A DNA stretch of 64,000 nucleotides, taken from NCBI RefSeq assembly GCF_916700565.1, contig NZ_CAKAKO010000001.1, forward strand, positions 496,001-560,000. Reading direction: 5' to 3'. The first letter of the stretch is position 1. Every line of letters begins with the position of its first letter. The stretch comes from Xenophilus sp. Marseille-Q4582 (GTDB taxonomy: Bacteria; Pseudomonadota; Gammaproteobacteria; Burkholderiales; Burkholderiaceae_C). The position numbers and the translations under genes are program-made. Below, one piece after another: positions 9,340-18,490 of this stretch. A model generated the notes under the pieces. It worked only from the letters and a program-made list of their open reading frames with translations, was not told where the DNA came from and ran no database searches.

Positions 9340-9830
9340 GGTGCGCCCCTTTCCTTGCGATCCGCGGTGTTCTGTCCCCCCCGATCCGGCTGGGGTCCGA
9401 ACCGCTGCAGGATCGCTTGGACGGCGCCGGCATCGGCCGGGTCGAGCGTGGCGAGGACCCTGCGGGCCTCGTCGCGCTCCTGGGTCAGTTGCTGGATCCG
9501 ACGTGCATCAGGCTCGACCCGTTCAGCCGCCGCCTCGATCTGGAGCGTGTGGGAGGCGATGTACTGGTTGACCAGCGCGAGCGCCAGTTCGGCGTCCAGC
9601 ACGGTCTTCATCGAGTTCCACTGCCGCTCTTCGTATTCGTAGAAGGGCCGGGCGGCTTGGCCTGTGGGCCGCTGCCCGCCGCGCTCAATCGAGAAGTCGC
9701 CGATGCGCACCGCCTCGGTGAGCATCATGCGGACCACGTCGGGCAACTCCATGCCGAGCGACCTGGCCATCTTGTGCGCCTTGTCGGCAATGGCGCGGTC
9801 GATGCGGATGCGGAGTTGGGTGCTGTCCAT
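9336..9830 (-). CDS. Ribbon-helix-helix protein, putative antitoxin partner of the zeta-like protein
   Basis: Predicted 164 residues. The N-terminal 50 residues (STQLRIRIDRAIADKAHKMA, then MELPDVVRMMLTEAV) match the RelB/DinJ-type ribbon-helix-helix pattern, consistent with a DNA-binding dimer. The rest is helical, with a charged coiled coil around residues 95-135. It is translationally coupled to the zeta-like gene by a 4-bp overlap and probably binds its own promoter in the 126-bp gap after traX. Classical epsilon antitoxins do not have this fold, so pairing is inferred from position only. Confidence 0.7.
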   Translation of the reverse strand: MDSTQLRIRIDRAIADKAHKMARSLGMELPDVVRMMLTEAVRIGDFSIERGGQRPTGQAARPFYEYEERQWNSMKTVLDAELALALVNQYIASHTLQIEAAAERVEPDARRIQQLTQERDEARRVLATLDPADAGAVQAILQRFGPQPDRGGQNTADRKERGAP

Positions 9831-9956
9831 GCGAGCGTGAGTTATAGCAGGGCGTCATGTTGGGCGGCTGGCATCGGGAGGGATCTGGCGCAACGAGGAC
9901 GGCCGCCTGGAGTCGACCTGCGAGGCTGGCCTGCGTGCGGCGCCGCGGCAGGCGCA

Positions 9957-10664
9957 CTAGCGCGTCGCCAGGAAGAGAGCCAACGCTGTGAGGTGGGCCG
10001 GGTAGAAGGCGTAGAAGACCCAGCGGCTGCGGCGCAGCGGGATGTCCACCTGCGTGGCCCCCCAGATCAGCGCCAGGGCGACCAGCGCGGCGAAGTTGCC
10101 GTTGATGATGGCCAGGGAGGCCGTGCCGAGCGCCCACAGCGTGAAGCGGCCGGCCGTGGGCTGGCGCACGAAGGCCCATGCGCCCAGGCAGCACAGCAGC
10201 GCCGGCCACCAGAACTCCACCAACGCCCCGCCGATGACGAACGCCACGACAGCCAAGAGCCGATGTCCCTTGCCGCCGCGCTCGAGCAGGTAGACGACCA
10301 GGGTGGCGACGAGGAGCGTGCAGAGGATGTTCAGCGGCCACCATCCCACCAGCGAGGCAAAGGCGGGCGTCGCCAGGGCGCCGAAGATTGCCAGCCGTTT
10401 CATGACCCGCCGGTGTAGACCGCTGGCCAGGGCGCTGGGGCGGGCCAGGTTGAACATCAGCACGAAGCCGAAGACCGGCATCACCATGCGCCCGAGGGCA
10501 TAGAGCGTCGTGCTGGATTCGTGCAGCAGGTACTTGTTGACGTGGTCGCCGGCCATCAGAACCAGGGCCACCCATTTGAGCGCCTCCAGCGAGCCGTCCG
10601 AAATGGCCCACGCGAGGCGATCGGGCGTGCCGGGAAGCGCCCTCGTCGACGAAGTTTGCGGCAT
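9957..10664 (-). CDS. traX: TraX-family membrane protein
   Basis: Predicted 235 residues with about seven hydrophobic segments, including VALVLMAGDHVNKYLL near the N-terminus, ALVEFWWPALLCCLGAWAF and AIINGNFAALVALALIW. The sequence KWVALVLMAGDHVNKYLL is characteristic of TraX, an integral membrane protein that N-acetylates F pilin and related pilins. TraX homologues are frequent near VirB-type systems on PromA-like plasmids. It lies 88 bp downstream of the nuc-like gene on the same strand, at the end of the transfer block. Its substrate here would presumably be the VirB2-like pilin at 23.6 kb, which is inference. Confidence 0.85.
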   Translation of the reverse strand: MPQTSSTRALPGTPDRLAWAISDGSLEALKWVALVLMAGDHVNKYLLHESSTTLYALGRMVMPVFGFVLMFNLARPSALASGLHRRVMKRLAIFGALATPAFASLVGWWPLNILCTLLVATLVVYLLERGGKGHRLLAVVAFVIGGALVEFWWPALLCCLGAWAFVRQPTAGRFTLWALGTASLAIINGNFAALVALALIWGATQVDIPLRRSRWVFYAFYPAHLTALALFLATR

Positions 10665-10752
10665 GGGATGAAGGGTGCCTGCGCGCGGGTGTACCCGGGC
10701 CGTGGCTTCAATAGGCGGGAGGCAATTCCGTGCCCTCGTCCCAGAGCCGCCG

Positions 10753-11388
10753 CTATTCGCGGCCGTACCGGGCGGCCAGGTTCGGCGCGTTGCCCACTAC
10801 GAGCACGTTCTCGGCGTTGTGCCCGGCGGCCGAGGCGGTGTAGTTGAAACTGCCGGTCTGCACCACGGCGCCATCCACGACGATGAACTTGTTGTGCTGC
10901 AGTGCGTAGCGGGCGTTGACTCTGACCGGCACCCGTTCGTTGGCGAGAAATCGCGCGGCCGAATAGCCCTTAGCCGCCTCGCCGGCGTCCACCACCACGA
11001 ATACCTGCACGCCGCGGCGCTGGGCATCGCGCAGCGCCGTGGCCACCGGCTTGCTCGTGAAGGAGTAGGCGGCCACCAGCAGCGTGGCCTTCGCGCCCCG
11101 GATCGTGTCCAGCACGAGGCGCAGGGCGTGGCCGGGCGTGAACGCTACAGAGTAAACGGGAGCGGAGGGCGCTGGCGCGGTCGCATCCGTCGCGCCGATG
11201 GAAGCGACGGGCCCCTGCGCCACCGCGCGCAACGGCTGCGTGATGACGCCTGTCATCTCGGCGTGAGCCGCGAGGCCGCGCAATGACAGCCCGGCCAGCA
11301 GAATGCACGCGAAGAAGGCAAAGCCATGGGGTCCGGCGGCGCGATGGAAACGAAGCACCCAGCGTTCCTGTGGTCTAGCTGCGTTCAT
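10753..11388 (-). CDS. Nuc-type phospholipase D superfamily nuclease, secreted
   Basis: Predicted 211 residues. An N-terminal hydrophobic segment (GFAFFACILLAGLSLRGLAAHA) looks like a signal peptide or anchor. The catalytic motif HNKFIVVDGAVVQTGSFNYT begins at His165, giving the HxK(x4)D signature of the single-HKD Nuc family, active as dimers. The upstream fold ATLLVAAYSFTSKPVATAL is also typical. Such enzymes are non-specific endonucleases often encoded in conjugative plasmids, sitting in the periplasm. The gene overlaps the upstream LPD7 gene by 14 bp. Family length is usually 170-220 residues, so it is complete. Confidence 0.9.
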   Translation of the reverse strand: MNAARPQERWVLRFHRAAGPHGFAFFACILLAGLSLRGLAAHAEMTGVITQPLRAVAQGPVASIGATDATAPAPSAPVYSVAFTPGHALRLVLDTIRGAKATLLVAAYSFTSKPVATALRDAQRRGVQVFVVVDAGEAAKGYSAARFLANERVPVRVNARYALQHNKFIVVDGAVVQTGSFNYTASAAGHNAENVLVVGNAPNLAARYGRE

Positions 11389-12481
11389 GGATCGGCTCCT
11401 CGCGACGACGGCCGCCGCGCTGGCGAACCTGTCGTTGGCTCGGCCGCATCTTGCGCTCGGGAAGGTGGAGGGTGTGGCCCTGCTCGACGGCCGCGGCCAT
11501 GCGCTCGCGGATGGCCTCCACCAGCCGTTCCTGGGAAGGCCCGTCCACCGTCACGCGCCGGGCGTACTGCTCGGCCAGCTTCAGGCCTGCGGCCGCGGTG
11601 GCCAGGGTCGGAGAATTGTCCAGAGATGCCGCGGCCAGGATCTCGCCTGTGCGCAGCAAGCGCGCCTGGCGCTGCAGCTCGCGCAGGTGCTCGGGCGTCT
11701 CGATGCGCCAGCGGGCGCGCTGAGCGACGATCTTCCGTTCGCCGATCAGCTCGCCCGCGTCGTTGCGTGCCGGCACGCGCAGATTGACAGGGTGGGTACC
11801 GTGCTGCGTGAGCACGATCGCGTCCCCGATGCGCGGCTGCGACGCCGACTCGGCCAGCGCCCGTTCCAGGTCAGCGCCCCAGATCATGCGCTCGCCGACC
11901 TCGGTGCGCACCGTCACGTAGAAGGACATGCGCTGCTCGGGGTGGAACTGGTACGGCGCCGCGGCGGCGGCGACCAGCACGCCGTTAATCGGTGGACGCG
12001 GGCCATCGCGCCGGGAGCGCGGTTCCCTAGCGCCGTCGCGGTCCACCGAAGCTTCAACGGGCTGATTCCGGTTCCGCGCGCGCTCGGCCTGACGGAACTC
12101 GGCTTCGATCGGCGCATAGCCTTGCGCCTCGATCCCCCGCAGCGCCGCCTCGCGCCACATACCCTGGCGGAAGGCTTCGGTGCCGCGCAGCTCGATCACC
12201 CGCCAGCCCCTGGCCTCGGCGATGGCGATGACGCTGTGCATGACCTCGCGGTTTTCCGTGCGCACGCGGATGCGGCTCCCGTCGTCGATGAAGGCGAGCG
12301 TGCGATCCGGGAAGAAGTAGCGGTCATCGACCTTGAGGTAGCGGCGTTCGATGGCATCGGGGACACGGGGATGCGCATGACCGATTTGCGGTGTGTCGCC
12401 CTGGATCGAACCGGCGAACTCGCTCAGCCCTGCGCCAGGACTTCCGCTGCCCGCCTGCTCGTGCATGGATGGATTCGCCAT
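11375..12481 (-). CDS. LPD7-domain mobile-element protein
   Basis: Predicted 368 residues. The first 130 residues contain IERRYLKVDDRYFFPDRTLA and HSVIAIAEARGWRVIELRGTEAFRQGMW, which match LPD7 (large polyvalent protein-associated domain 7), found at the C-terminus of some relaxases and as stand-alone proteins in plasmids. A basic linker (about 145-175) and a second region (180-260, MSFYVTVRTEVGERMIWGADLE) follow. The gene lies 30 bp downstream of the coupling-protein gene and overlaps the PLD nuclease gene, so it belongs to the transfer operon. A function in DNA transfer is inferred from context. Confidence 0.78.
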   Translation of the reverse strand: MANPSMHEQAGSGSPGAGLSEFAGSIQGDTPQIGHAHPRVPDAIERRYLKVDDRYFFPDRTLAFIDDGSRIRVRTENREVMHSVIAIAEARGWRVIELRGTEAFRQGMWREAALRGIEAQGYAPIEAEFRQAERARNRNQPVEASVDRDGAREPRSRRDGPRPPINGVLVAAAAAPYQFHPEQRMSFYVTVRTEVGERMIWGADLERALAESASQPRIGDAIVLTQHGTHPVNLRVPARNDAGELIGERKIVAQRARWRIETPEHLRELQRQARLLRTGEILAAASLDNSPTLATAAAGLKLAEQYARRVTVDGPSQERLVEAIRERMAAAVEQGHTLHLPERKMRPSQRQVRQRGGRRREEPIHERS

Positions 12482-12511
12482 GTCGACTCCTTTCTCGGTT
12501 TCGCAAGGGGG

Positions 12512-14455
12512 TCAATCGAGCAGCCGCGAGACGAACTCGTCGGCGTGGCGCTTGATGTCCTCGTCGCTCAGTGGCTCGGTGGGAATCTCGACGTCGTCGA
12601 AGTCGAATGAGAAATCGTCCAGCTTCAGCGCGTCGCTCATCACATCGTTGGCCACGGGTGCATCCTCCTTCGACAGCACCTGTCCCCCACCCGCCGGGGT
12701 GAGGTGGGTGATGGCACTGGGCGCATCGGTGGGCGCGTCGTCCGCGCCGGTGGCCGGCGCCGCGGCGGCGGCTTGGCTGGCACCCTTTACATCCAGCCTC
12801 GGTACGGCCGGCGGGGCCAGTTCTCGGCGGGCGAAGGACTTGTCCTTGAAGTAGCGGATGCGGTGCGCGAGCACGGGGCGCAGGCCTTCGCAGAAGAGGA
12901 TCATTCGCTCGGGGCCCAGCTCCTTGACCTCCTGCGGCAGCAGCAGGCGACGGGGCTGCTCGCTGATGCTCACGGTTGCGGCCTTTCCGGTGCCGCCCCA
13001 CAGGGGCCGGCTGATGTTCTTCTGACGCACCGTGTAGGTACCCAGCTCGCGCGAGATGGCCTCGGCGTCCTCGTACTCCTTTGGCGGAAAGACAATGCGC
13101 GCGGCGAGCATCTTGCGGATGGATTTCGCCCCCTCGACGCCGTACTTCTCGACCAGCTGCGAATTGGACTGGACGATGATGACCGTGCGCACGTTGTAGC
13201 CGGGCAGGAAGGCCGTGGATTCGGCGATCACGGGGATGCGCCCGAGCGCGGGGAACTCATCCAGCATGAGCAGCAACTGGTGCTTGAGCGCCGGGTTGTT
13301 CTCCGGCAGCTCGCGCGTCTGCAGGCCGATCGCCTGCTGGAAGAACAGGTTCAGCAGCGGCTGCAGCCGGGCGATGTTGTCCGGATTGATCTGCACGTAG
13401 ATGGAGACCGGGCGCTTGCGCAGATCGCGCAGATCGAAATCATTGGCCGAGGTCGCCGCGTCGATCATGGGGTTGAGCCACAGGTCCAGCCGGCTCGTGA
13501 AGGTCTTGCGGATGCTCGAGGCGGTCGTGGGTGCCAGGTCGATCACGTCGTAGAGGCTTTGCACCGCCTCCTGCGACAGCGGGTAGCCCGCGCGTTCGCA
13601 GGCGTCGATTACGCGCTTCCAGTGCTTCTGGAAGCCCTCGGCATCGCTGGCCATGCCCTGGCGCAGCACCTCCCCGAGCGTGCGCGTGGCACCGGGTGCT
13701 TCGAAGAGGTACAGGGCGATGCCCAGGAACAGGGACCGCGCCGACGATGTCCAGAAAGGATCGCCCGTCAGCGGGTCGGGAAAGAGCATCGTGGCGATGC
13801 GCTGCAGATCGTCGATGCAGCGGTAGGGCTCTTCCGCCACGTAGCCGAGCGGGTTCCAGCGGGCGGAGCATTCCTTCTCCGACAGCGGATCGAAGAGATG
13901 AACCTCCTGGCCATGTGCTGCCCGGTATCCGGCGGTCCGGATGAAGTTCTCGCCCTTGATGTCGCTCACGATCGTCGAGCCGGGCCAGTTCAGGAGGTTC
14001 GGCACGACGACCCCGACGCCCTTGCCGCTGCGCGGTGGGGCTTCCAGCTCCACGCCTTGCTGGCCGGGCAGCACCAGGTAGCGTCGGCCGAGGCGCCCTA
14101 GGATGATGCCGTGCTCCTCGAGCAGTCCGGCCTGCTCGATCTCGCGGCGGCTGGCGAAGCGCGCCTCGCCATGCAGCGGGCGCCTGCGCGGGAGCATCGC
14201 GAAGCCCACCAGGCCGAGGCATAGGCCCTGTGCCCCGACGAGGGTCGTCAGCAGGGTGCGGCGTACGTCCGGACGCTCGCCGTACGCCTGCCAATACTGG
14301 TGGATGGTCAGCAGCGAAGCGTTCTGCGGCGGCAGCTTCATCGCCATCAGGAAGGCGTAGCCGGCCGTGTACAGGCCGACCAGCGCTGCCACCAGCAGCG
14401 CGACCACGATCTTGAAGGGGCTAGGCAAGCCCTCTGAGCTTGGTGCCAGGGTCAT
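12512..14455 (-). CDS. virD4: VirD4/TraG-type coupling protein
   Basis: Predicted 647-residue conjugative coupling ATPase that links the relaxosome to the type IV channel. Two membrane segments lie at the N-terminus (FKIVVALLVAALVGLYTAGY and LLTTLVGAQGLCLGLVGFAM). Walker A is APPRSGKGVGVVVPNLL (about 140), followed by TIVSDIKGENF. Walker B is LLMLDEFPALGRIPV (about 395). The acidic C-terminus (SFDFDDVEIPTEPLSDEDIK) is a plausible partner-binding tail. It overlaps virB11 by 35 bp, and the LPD7 gene follows. All motifs look intact. Confidence 0.95.
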   Translation of the reverse strand: MTLAPSSEGLPSPFKIVVALLVAALVGLYTAGYAFLMAMKLPPQNASLLTIHQYWQAYGERPDVRRTLLTTLVGAQGLCLGLVGFAMLPRRRPLHGEARFASRREIEQAGLLEEHGIILGRLGRRYLVLPGQQGVELEAPPRSGKGVGVVVPNLLNWPGSTIVSDIKGENFIRTAGYRAAHGQEVHLFDPLSEKECSARWNPLGYVAEEPYRCIDDLQRIATMLFPDPLTGDPFWTSSARSLFLGIALYLFEAPGATRTLGEVLRQGMASDAEGFQKHWKRVIDACERAGYPLSQEAVQSLYDVIDLAPTTASSIRKTFTSRLDLWLNPMIDAATSANDFDLRDLRKRPVSIYVQINPDNIARLQPLLNLFFQQAIGLQTRELPENNPALKHQLLLMLDEFPALGRIPVIAESTAFLPGYNVRTVIIVQSNSQLVEKYGVEGAKSIRKMLAARIVFPPKEYEDAEAISRELGTYTVRQKNISRPLWGGTGKAATVSISEQPRRLLLPQEVKELGPERMILFCEGLRPVLAHRIRYFKDKSFARRELAPPAVPRLDVKGASQAAAAAPATGADDAPTDAPSAITHLTPAGGGQVLSKEDAPVANDVMSDALKLDDFSFDFDDVEIPTEPLSDEDIKRHADEFVSRLLD

Positions 14456-15563
14456 ACCAGATCTCCCGCACGACGCGCGGGCTGCCGGTGGCGCTGCGGT
14501 CGCGCGCGCATTGAACGACGATGTCCACGCTCATCTGGGCCAGTTCCACCCCCTCGCGCGTCGTCATGCCCTGGCCGGCCTGGCTGCGCTTCATCAGCTG
14601 GGCCAGCGCCACGAAGGCCATCTCGGCGCTGTCGGCATGCACGCTGGTGATGGAGCCGGGGTGGCCGGTGTTGACCGACACCAGATAGTCGTAGACCTCC
14701 TCTCCGGTGCGCAATTCGGAGACGAAGACGCGATCCGGGCGCTGCCGCTTGGCGCTCGCGAGCAGCTGCCCGGGCGTGACCTCGGCCTGGCCCTGCGCGC
14801 CCTGCGAGTAGAAGAGACGCACGTGGTTCGGCTGGTTGCGCAGCGACAGCTCCTTGACGTCTTCGATGGTGATGAGGCGGTCTTCCGGCGGCACCTCCAG
14901 GATCAGCGCCTTGCTGACCGTGGTCTTGCCCGAGCCGGTGGCACCGGAGAGGAGGATGTTCTTGCGCAGGTGCACGGCCCGGCGCAGGAACTGAACGAAT
15001 TGCCGTCGTGCCAGCAGGGTCGTCAGCTCCCGGCCCTCGGGCGAGAGCTCCTCCCTCTGCGCTTGTCGCGACGCGATGTCGGGAATGCTGCGCGTGGAGC
15101 CGAAGATGCCCATGGCCTCCAGTTGCTCCAGCGTCCAGAGGGCATTCGAGGGGCGTCGGATCGTGATCGAGACGGTGCGATCGAGCGTGGCCGGTGGCAG
15201 GACGATCTGGATGCGCTCGCCGCCGGGAAGGGTGGCCGACAGGAGGGGCTCGTTGGCCGACACCCGCTGGCGGGTGAAGTTGGCCACCAGCTTGGCGATG
15301 GCGACGCACCAGTCGTAGGAGGCGAAGGGGAGTTCCTCACGGAGCCAGCCGGACTGCCGCTCCACGAAGGCCGCCCCGGGCTCGTTGATGCAGATCTCGG
15401 TGACCTCGGGATCCTGCAGCAGCCGGGCCAGTGGACCCAGGAAGAGCGCGAGGGAGGACGGTGCCTCGTCCGCGGGCCGAGACGCTGGCGCGAGCGCCCG
15501 TCCCGCAGCAGCCGTCGCGCCGTCTTCGCGGTCAAGGGGTTGCCGGTTCGGTTCGAAGCGCAT
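14421..15563 (-). CDS. virB11: VirB11-type traffic ATPase
   Basis: Predicted 380 residues from MRFEPNRQPLDRE. This start is chosen because residues upstream in the same frame are low-complexity and lie inside virB10. The C-terminal domain has Walker A LLSGATGSGKTTVSKAL (about 180), the Asp box LITIEDVKELSL and Walker B-region FVSELRTGEEVYDYL, then the His box GHPGSITSVHADSAEMAF. VirB11 is a hexameric cytoplasmic ATPase that powers pilus assembly and substrate transfer with VirB4 and VirD4. It overlaps virB10 by about 30 bp and virD4 by 35 bp, so translation is probably coupled. Confidence 0.94.
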   Translation of the reverse strand: MRFEPNRQPLDREDGATAAAGRALAPASRPADEAPSSLALFLGPLARLLQDPEVTEICINEPGAAFVERQSGWLREELPFASYDWCVAIAKLVANFTRQRVSANEPLLSATLPGGERIQIVLPPATLDRTVSITIRRPSNALWTLEQLEAMGIFGSTRSIPDIASRQAQREELSPEGRELTTLLARRQFVQFLRRAVHLRKNILLSGATGSGKTTVSKALILEVPPEDRLITIEDVKELSLRNQPNHVRLFYSQGAQGQAEVTPGQLLASAKRQRPDRVFVSELRTGEEVYDYLVSVNTGHPGSITSVHADSAEMAFVALAQLMKRSQAGQGMTTREGVELAQMSVDIVVQCARDRSATGSPRVVREIWYDPGTKLRGLA

Positions 15564-16926
15564 AGACGCTCCTGAAGTCCACTTCGCGGGCGACCAGGAT
15601 CTGGATGCGCTCGCCCTGGTTCTTGATGACGGTGGGCGGAATGGCAACCGTGCTGCGCAGCACTTCCGCGATGACATCCCGGCTGCCCTGCGGAGCGATC
15701 ACGGCGCCGCCGCCGCTGCCGATTTGGGTGCCGCTTTGCTGGTGGGCGGCGAGGGCCGCCATCGTGCCGTCGATGACGGAGATGAGGATCGCGGCACCGA
15801 AGCGCTCCCAGAAGTGGGTGTCGACGAAACCAGGCAGGCCGTTGCGGCCGAGCTCGTCGGTGCCGGGGGAGGCGAGTTGCACCACGACGCCGGTGGGGGT
15901 GCGCGCCTCGTTCCAGACCACGAAAACGCGGCCCTGACCCTGCCGGGGCGATCCGCGCTGTTCACCCACGTACTTGGTGCCGCGCTCCAGAAGGACGACC
16001 TTGCCGTCGGCGCCGTAGATGTCGCTCGCGCCGATGCAGGTGGTCATGCCCTCGTAGGTCGAGTCGATGGCCGTCTCCAGCGTGCAGTCGATGAAGGCAC
16101 CCTTGGGCAGCAGGAGGCGCCGGGTGGGCAGTGTCTGGGCCATGACGGCGGGTGTCGGGGTGGGCCTGAGGTTCGCGGCCAAGCTGCTGCCGATCGGACC
16201 CGCGGTGGGACCCGCGGCGCCGTTGGGGCTCTGCATGGCACTGACCAGCTGGGCGACGTTGGGCATGACGGGAAGGCCCGCGGGGCCGGATGGCCCGGGC
16301 ACTGCGCCGGCGGCTGCATACGGGCCGCCACCGGTCGGCGACTGGGCCTTGCGAAGCACCGGGGCGCCGAGCTGCCGTTCCAGTGTCAGTTGCTCGGGCG
16401 TCTTCTGGGGTGGGCCGCCGGGATTGGCCGAGGCCAGCGGTGGGGCAGGGGCTGGACTGCCGGTGGAAACGGGCGCTGCGTCGATCGGCGCCCTGGGCGG
16501 GTCGATGCGGCCGAGGGGTGGGACCTTCATCTCGCCGCCGGCGCGCGCGGCGGCGGCCCTGCGCGCCGACTCCTCGGCATCGCGCGTCTTGCTGTACTGG
16601 GTGTTGTAGTACCAGAATAGAAAGCCCCCGCCCAGCAGGATGATGGTGGCCAGCGCCAGGCCGCCGCTGATGCGCGACTGGATGGAGCGCTCGCGATTGA
16701 CCGAGGGAATGGCCCGCTCACCCTGCACCGTGGCGGCGCCAGCATCGCCGCGCTCGCTACCTCTGCCAACGCTGCCGGGACCCGGCCGCGTGGTGCCGCG
16801 CACCGGAAGGATTTCCCCGGTGTCGGCGTCCACATGGCGACCGGCAGCTTCGTTTTCACCGTGCGGGCGCTGCTCGGCGGTGTCATCCGCATCGCGTGGC
16901 CCATGCTCACGACCCAGCCAGCTCAT
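15532..16926 (-). CDS. virB10: VirB10-type channel protein
   Basis: Predicted 464 residues. A single inner-membrane segment (LALATIILLGGGFLFWYYN, about 92-110) follows a charged cytoplasmic N-terminus. A long Pro/Ala/Gly-rich periplasmic region spans about 125-245. The C-terminal TrbI/VirB10 domain includes LLLPKGAFIDCTLETAIDS, MTTCIGASDIYGADGKVVLL, LERGTKYVGEQ and DTHFWERFGAAILIS. VirB10 bridges the inner and outer membranes and senses ATPase activity. It overlaps virB9 by 4 bp. Length is at the longer end of the family because of the Pro-rich part. Confidence 0.95.
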   Translation of the reverse strand: MSWLGREHGPRDADDTAEQRPHGENEAAGRHVDADTGEILPVRGTTRPGPGSVGRGSERGDAGAATVQGERAIPSVNRERSIQSRISGGLALATIILLGGGFLFWYYNTQYSKTRDAEESARRAAAARAGGEMKVPPLGRIDPPRAPIDAAPVSTGSPAPAPPLASANPGGPPQKTPEQLTLERQLGAPVLRKAQSPTGGGPYAAAGAVPGPSGPAGLPVMPNVAQLVSAMQSPNGAAGPTAGPIGSSLAANLRPTPTPAVMAQTLPTRRLLLPKGAFIDCTLETAIDSTYEGMTTCIGASDIYGADGKVVLLERGTKYVGEQRGSPRQGQGRVFVVWNEARTPTGVVVQLASPGTDELGRNGLPGFVDTHFWERFGAAILISVIDGTMAALAAHQQSGTQIGSGGGAVIAPQGSRDVIAEVLRSTVAIPPTVIKNQGERIQILVAREVDFRSVYALRTEPATP

Positions 16927-17762
16927 GGTTCGCCCCCCACAGTGGATCGTTGCACGCCAGGCGCGCTGGTGTTCGTGGCCGTGCGCGCGCCGCCGCCGGC
17001 GAAGGACCGATTGACGACGCAGCCGACCAATTGGCCGCGGCGCAGCACGAAGCGGCGCGCGACCCGATGGATCACGATTTCGTCGTCCTCGACATTGAAG
17101 TTCAGCAGCGACTCCGATCCGTCGTCGTTCTGCACGAACATCGCCGGAAATTCGGAGCGGGCCTGGAAGCGCAGGCGCGTCTGCACGCCGTCGTCGTAGG
17201 CGCTCATGGGCCTGAGCGACTCACTACCGCAGAACCAGTAGTTCATGTTGCGCGGCCTGTCGGAGGCCTGCTTCATGCGTGCGTCCGTGCGGCGGCGCTC
17301 GGCCTCGGCCGCCAGGGCCCGGGCTTCGTCCTCGGGATAGGTGAAGCGGATCGAGTAGACCATGCGCCGCGCGGCGGGGCCGACAGGGGCGCTGGCCGAC
17401 ACCACGTAGTCGAAGTGGTAGGCCCGGCGGTTGGTCAGGACCGTGAGGTTGGTCGACGCACGGGCTTCCTTGGGCTTGATGAAGAAGTGGTTGCGCTCGG
17501 CGCCTACGTCGAAGGCGGCGTTGTCGCCGGAGCCCAGGTTGACGAATTCCTCGCCCTCGGCGAACTGCAGGTGGATCTGGTAGCCCACGTACCCGTGCAG
17601 CGTGACAACGTCGTCGGGGTTGTAGGCGACCGTGCGCACGCGGGCGTCCACCTTGCCGGCCGGCGGCAGCGTGGCGGCGACACCGGACGGGACGCTCAGG
17701 CCGAGGCTGCACGCCAGCACCGCAGCGGGCATCCATCGGGAAAGTGCGGCGCAGGCCCTCAT
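16923..17762 (-). CDS. virB9: VirB9-type outer-membrane core protein
   Basis: Predicted 279 residues with a signal peptide (WMPAAVLACSLGLSVPSGVAA). The N-terminal domain contains DARVRTVAYNPDDVVTLHGY, VGYQIHLQFAEGE and HFFIKPKEARASTNLTVLTN. The C-terminal domain includes MNYWFCGSESLRPMSAYDDG, VQTRLRFQAR and PAMFVQNDDGSESLLNFNVE, all typical of VirB9/CagX. A conserved-looking Cys in YWFCGS may pair with VirB7. The protein forms the outer-membrane core with VirB7 and VirB10. It overlaps virB8 by 4 bp and virB10 by 4 bp. Confidence 0.95.
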   Translation of the reverse strand: MRACAALSRWMPAAVLACSLGLSVPSGVAATLPPAGKVDARVRTVAYNPDDVVTLHGYVGYQIHLQFAEGEEFVNLGSGDNAAFDVGAERNHFFIKPKEARASTNLTVLTNRRAYHFDYVVSASAPVGPAARRMVYSIRFTYPEDEARALAAEAERRRTDARMKQASDRPRNMNYWFCGSESLRPMSAYDDGVQTRLRFQARSEFPAMFVQNDDGSESLLNFNVEDDEIVIHRVARRFVLRRGQLVGCVVNRSFAGGGARTATNTSAPGVQRSTVGGEP

Positions 17763-18490
17763 CGCGGCTCCGGCTTGATGGGCGGCGTCGCCGCCACGCC
17801 TGCGGCGGCGACCTCGGGTTCACGCCGGTACTCGACGACGCGAAAGCCCAGCGGGTTGAGCGAGCGCCACTTGTCGTCCCTGGAGGGCTGGACGTAGGCG
17901 AACTCGATGGTCGAGACCCAGTGGCTCGCCTGCTCGTCGCCGGTGCCGCCCGTGCGGGTGTAGCGGGTGAAACGCACCTGGGCCAGCTTGTCCTTGCCGC
18001 TGTCGAGCTTGAGGAAGGTGACGGAGCGCACCTGCGTTCGGATGGCGGTGCCGTCCTTGTAGACGTTCAGGGGCGACAGCGGATTGTTGGTGGTCCACAG
18101 GGCGGCCCACTCCTGGTTCAGGCGAGGCGAGTTCTGGGACGCGACCAGTTCATAGTCCGCTTCGGCGGTGCCGTAGAAGTAGCGCTCCCTGGCGATGACG
18201 TAGTTCTGCAGCAGGTTGCGGGTGACCACCTGCTCGATGTCGGCAGTGCCCTGATAGGTCGGGACGACGTCCACGATGCCGCTGCTGCTGTCCACGCGGA
18301 TGACCACGGGAACAGGTTGCTTCAGGGGCGTGAGCCCGGTGACTGCGGCAACAGCCAGGAGCGCGGTTGCGCCTGCGATGCCCGCGACTGTCCAGGCGAT
18401 CCTGGCCGAGCGCTCCGCGTGGCGAGCGCGGTCGAGCTCCCAGCTCCGGGCCTCCTTGAGGTACTTCTCAAGCGCGGGGTCCCGGTTCAT
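17759..18490 (-). CDS. virB8: VirB8-type inner-membrane protein
   Basis: Predicted 243 residues. An N-terminal cytoplasmic stretch with YLKEARSWELDRARHAERSA precedes one membrane helix (IAWTVAGIAGATALLAVAAV). The periplasmic NTF2-like domain contains VPVVIRVDSSSGIVDVVP, FYGTAEADYELVASQNSPRL and HWVSTIEFAYVQPSRDDKWR followed by NPLGFRVVEYR, the classic VirB8 end. VirB8 is an assembly factor of the type IV channel. Its start lies inside the virB7 reading frame. Confidence 0.95.
   Translation of the reverse strand: MNRDPALEKYLKEARSWELDRARHAERSARIAWTVAGIAGATALLAVAAVTGLTPLKQPVPVVIRVDSSSGIVDVVPTYQGTADIEQVVTRNLLQNYVIARERYFYGTAEADYELVASQNSPRLNQEWAALWTTNNPLSPLNVYKDGTAIRTQVRSVTFLKLDSGKDKLAQVRFTRYTRTGGTGDEQASHWVSTIEFAYVQPSRDDKWRSLNPLGFRVVEYRREPEVAAAGVAATPPIKPEPR

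Noticed and set aside
10753-11388. Considering the PLD nuclease as DrmC of a DISARM system
   Set aside because: It has a signal peptide and a single HKD motif, and it sits in the transfer operon far from the array, fitting Nuc-type conjugation-associated nucleases instead.
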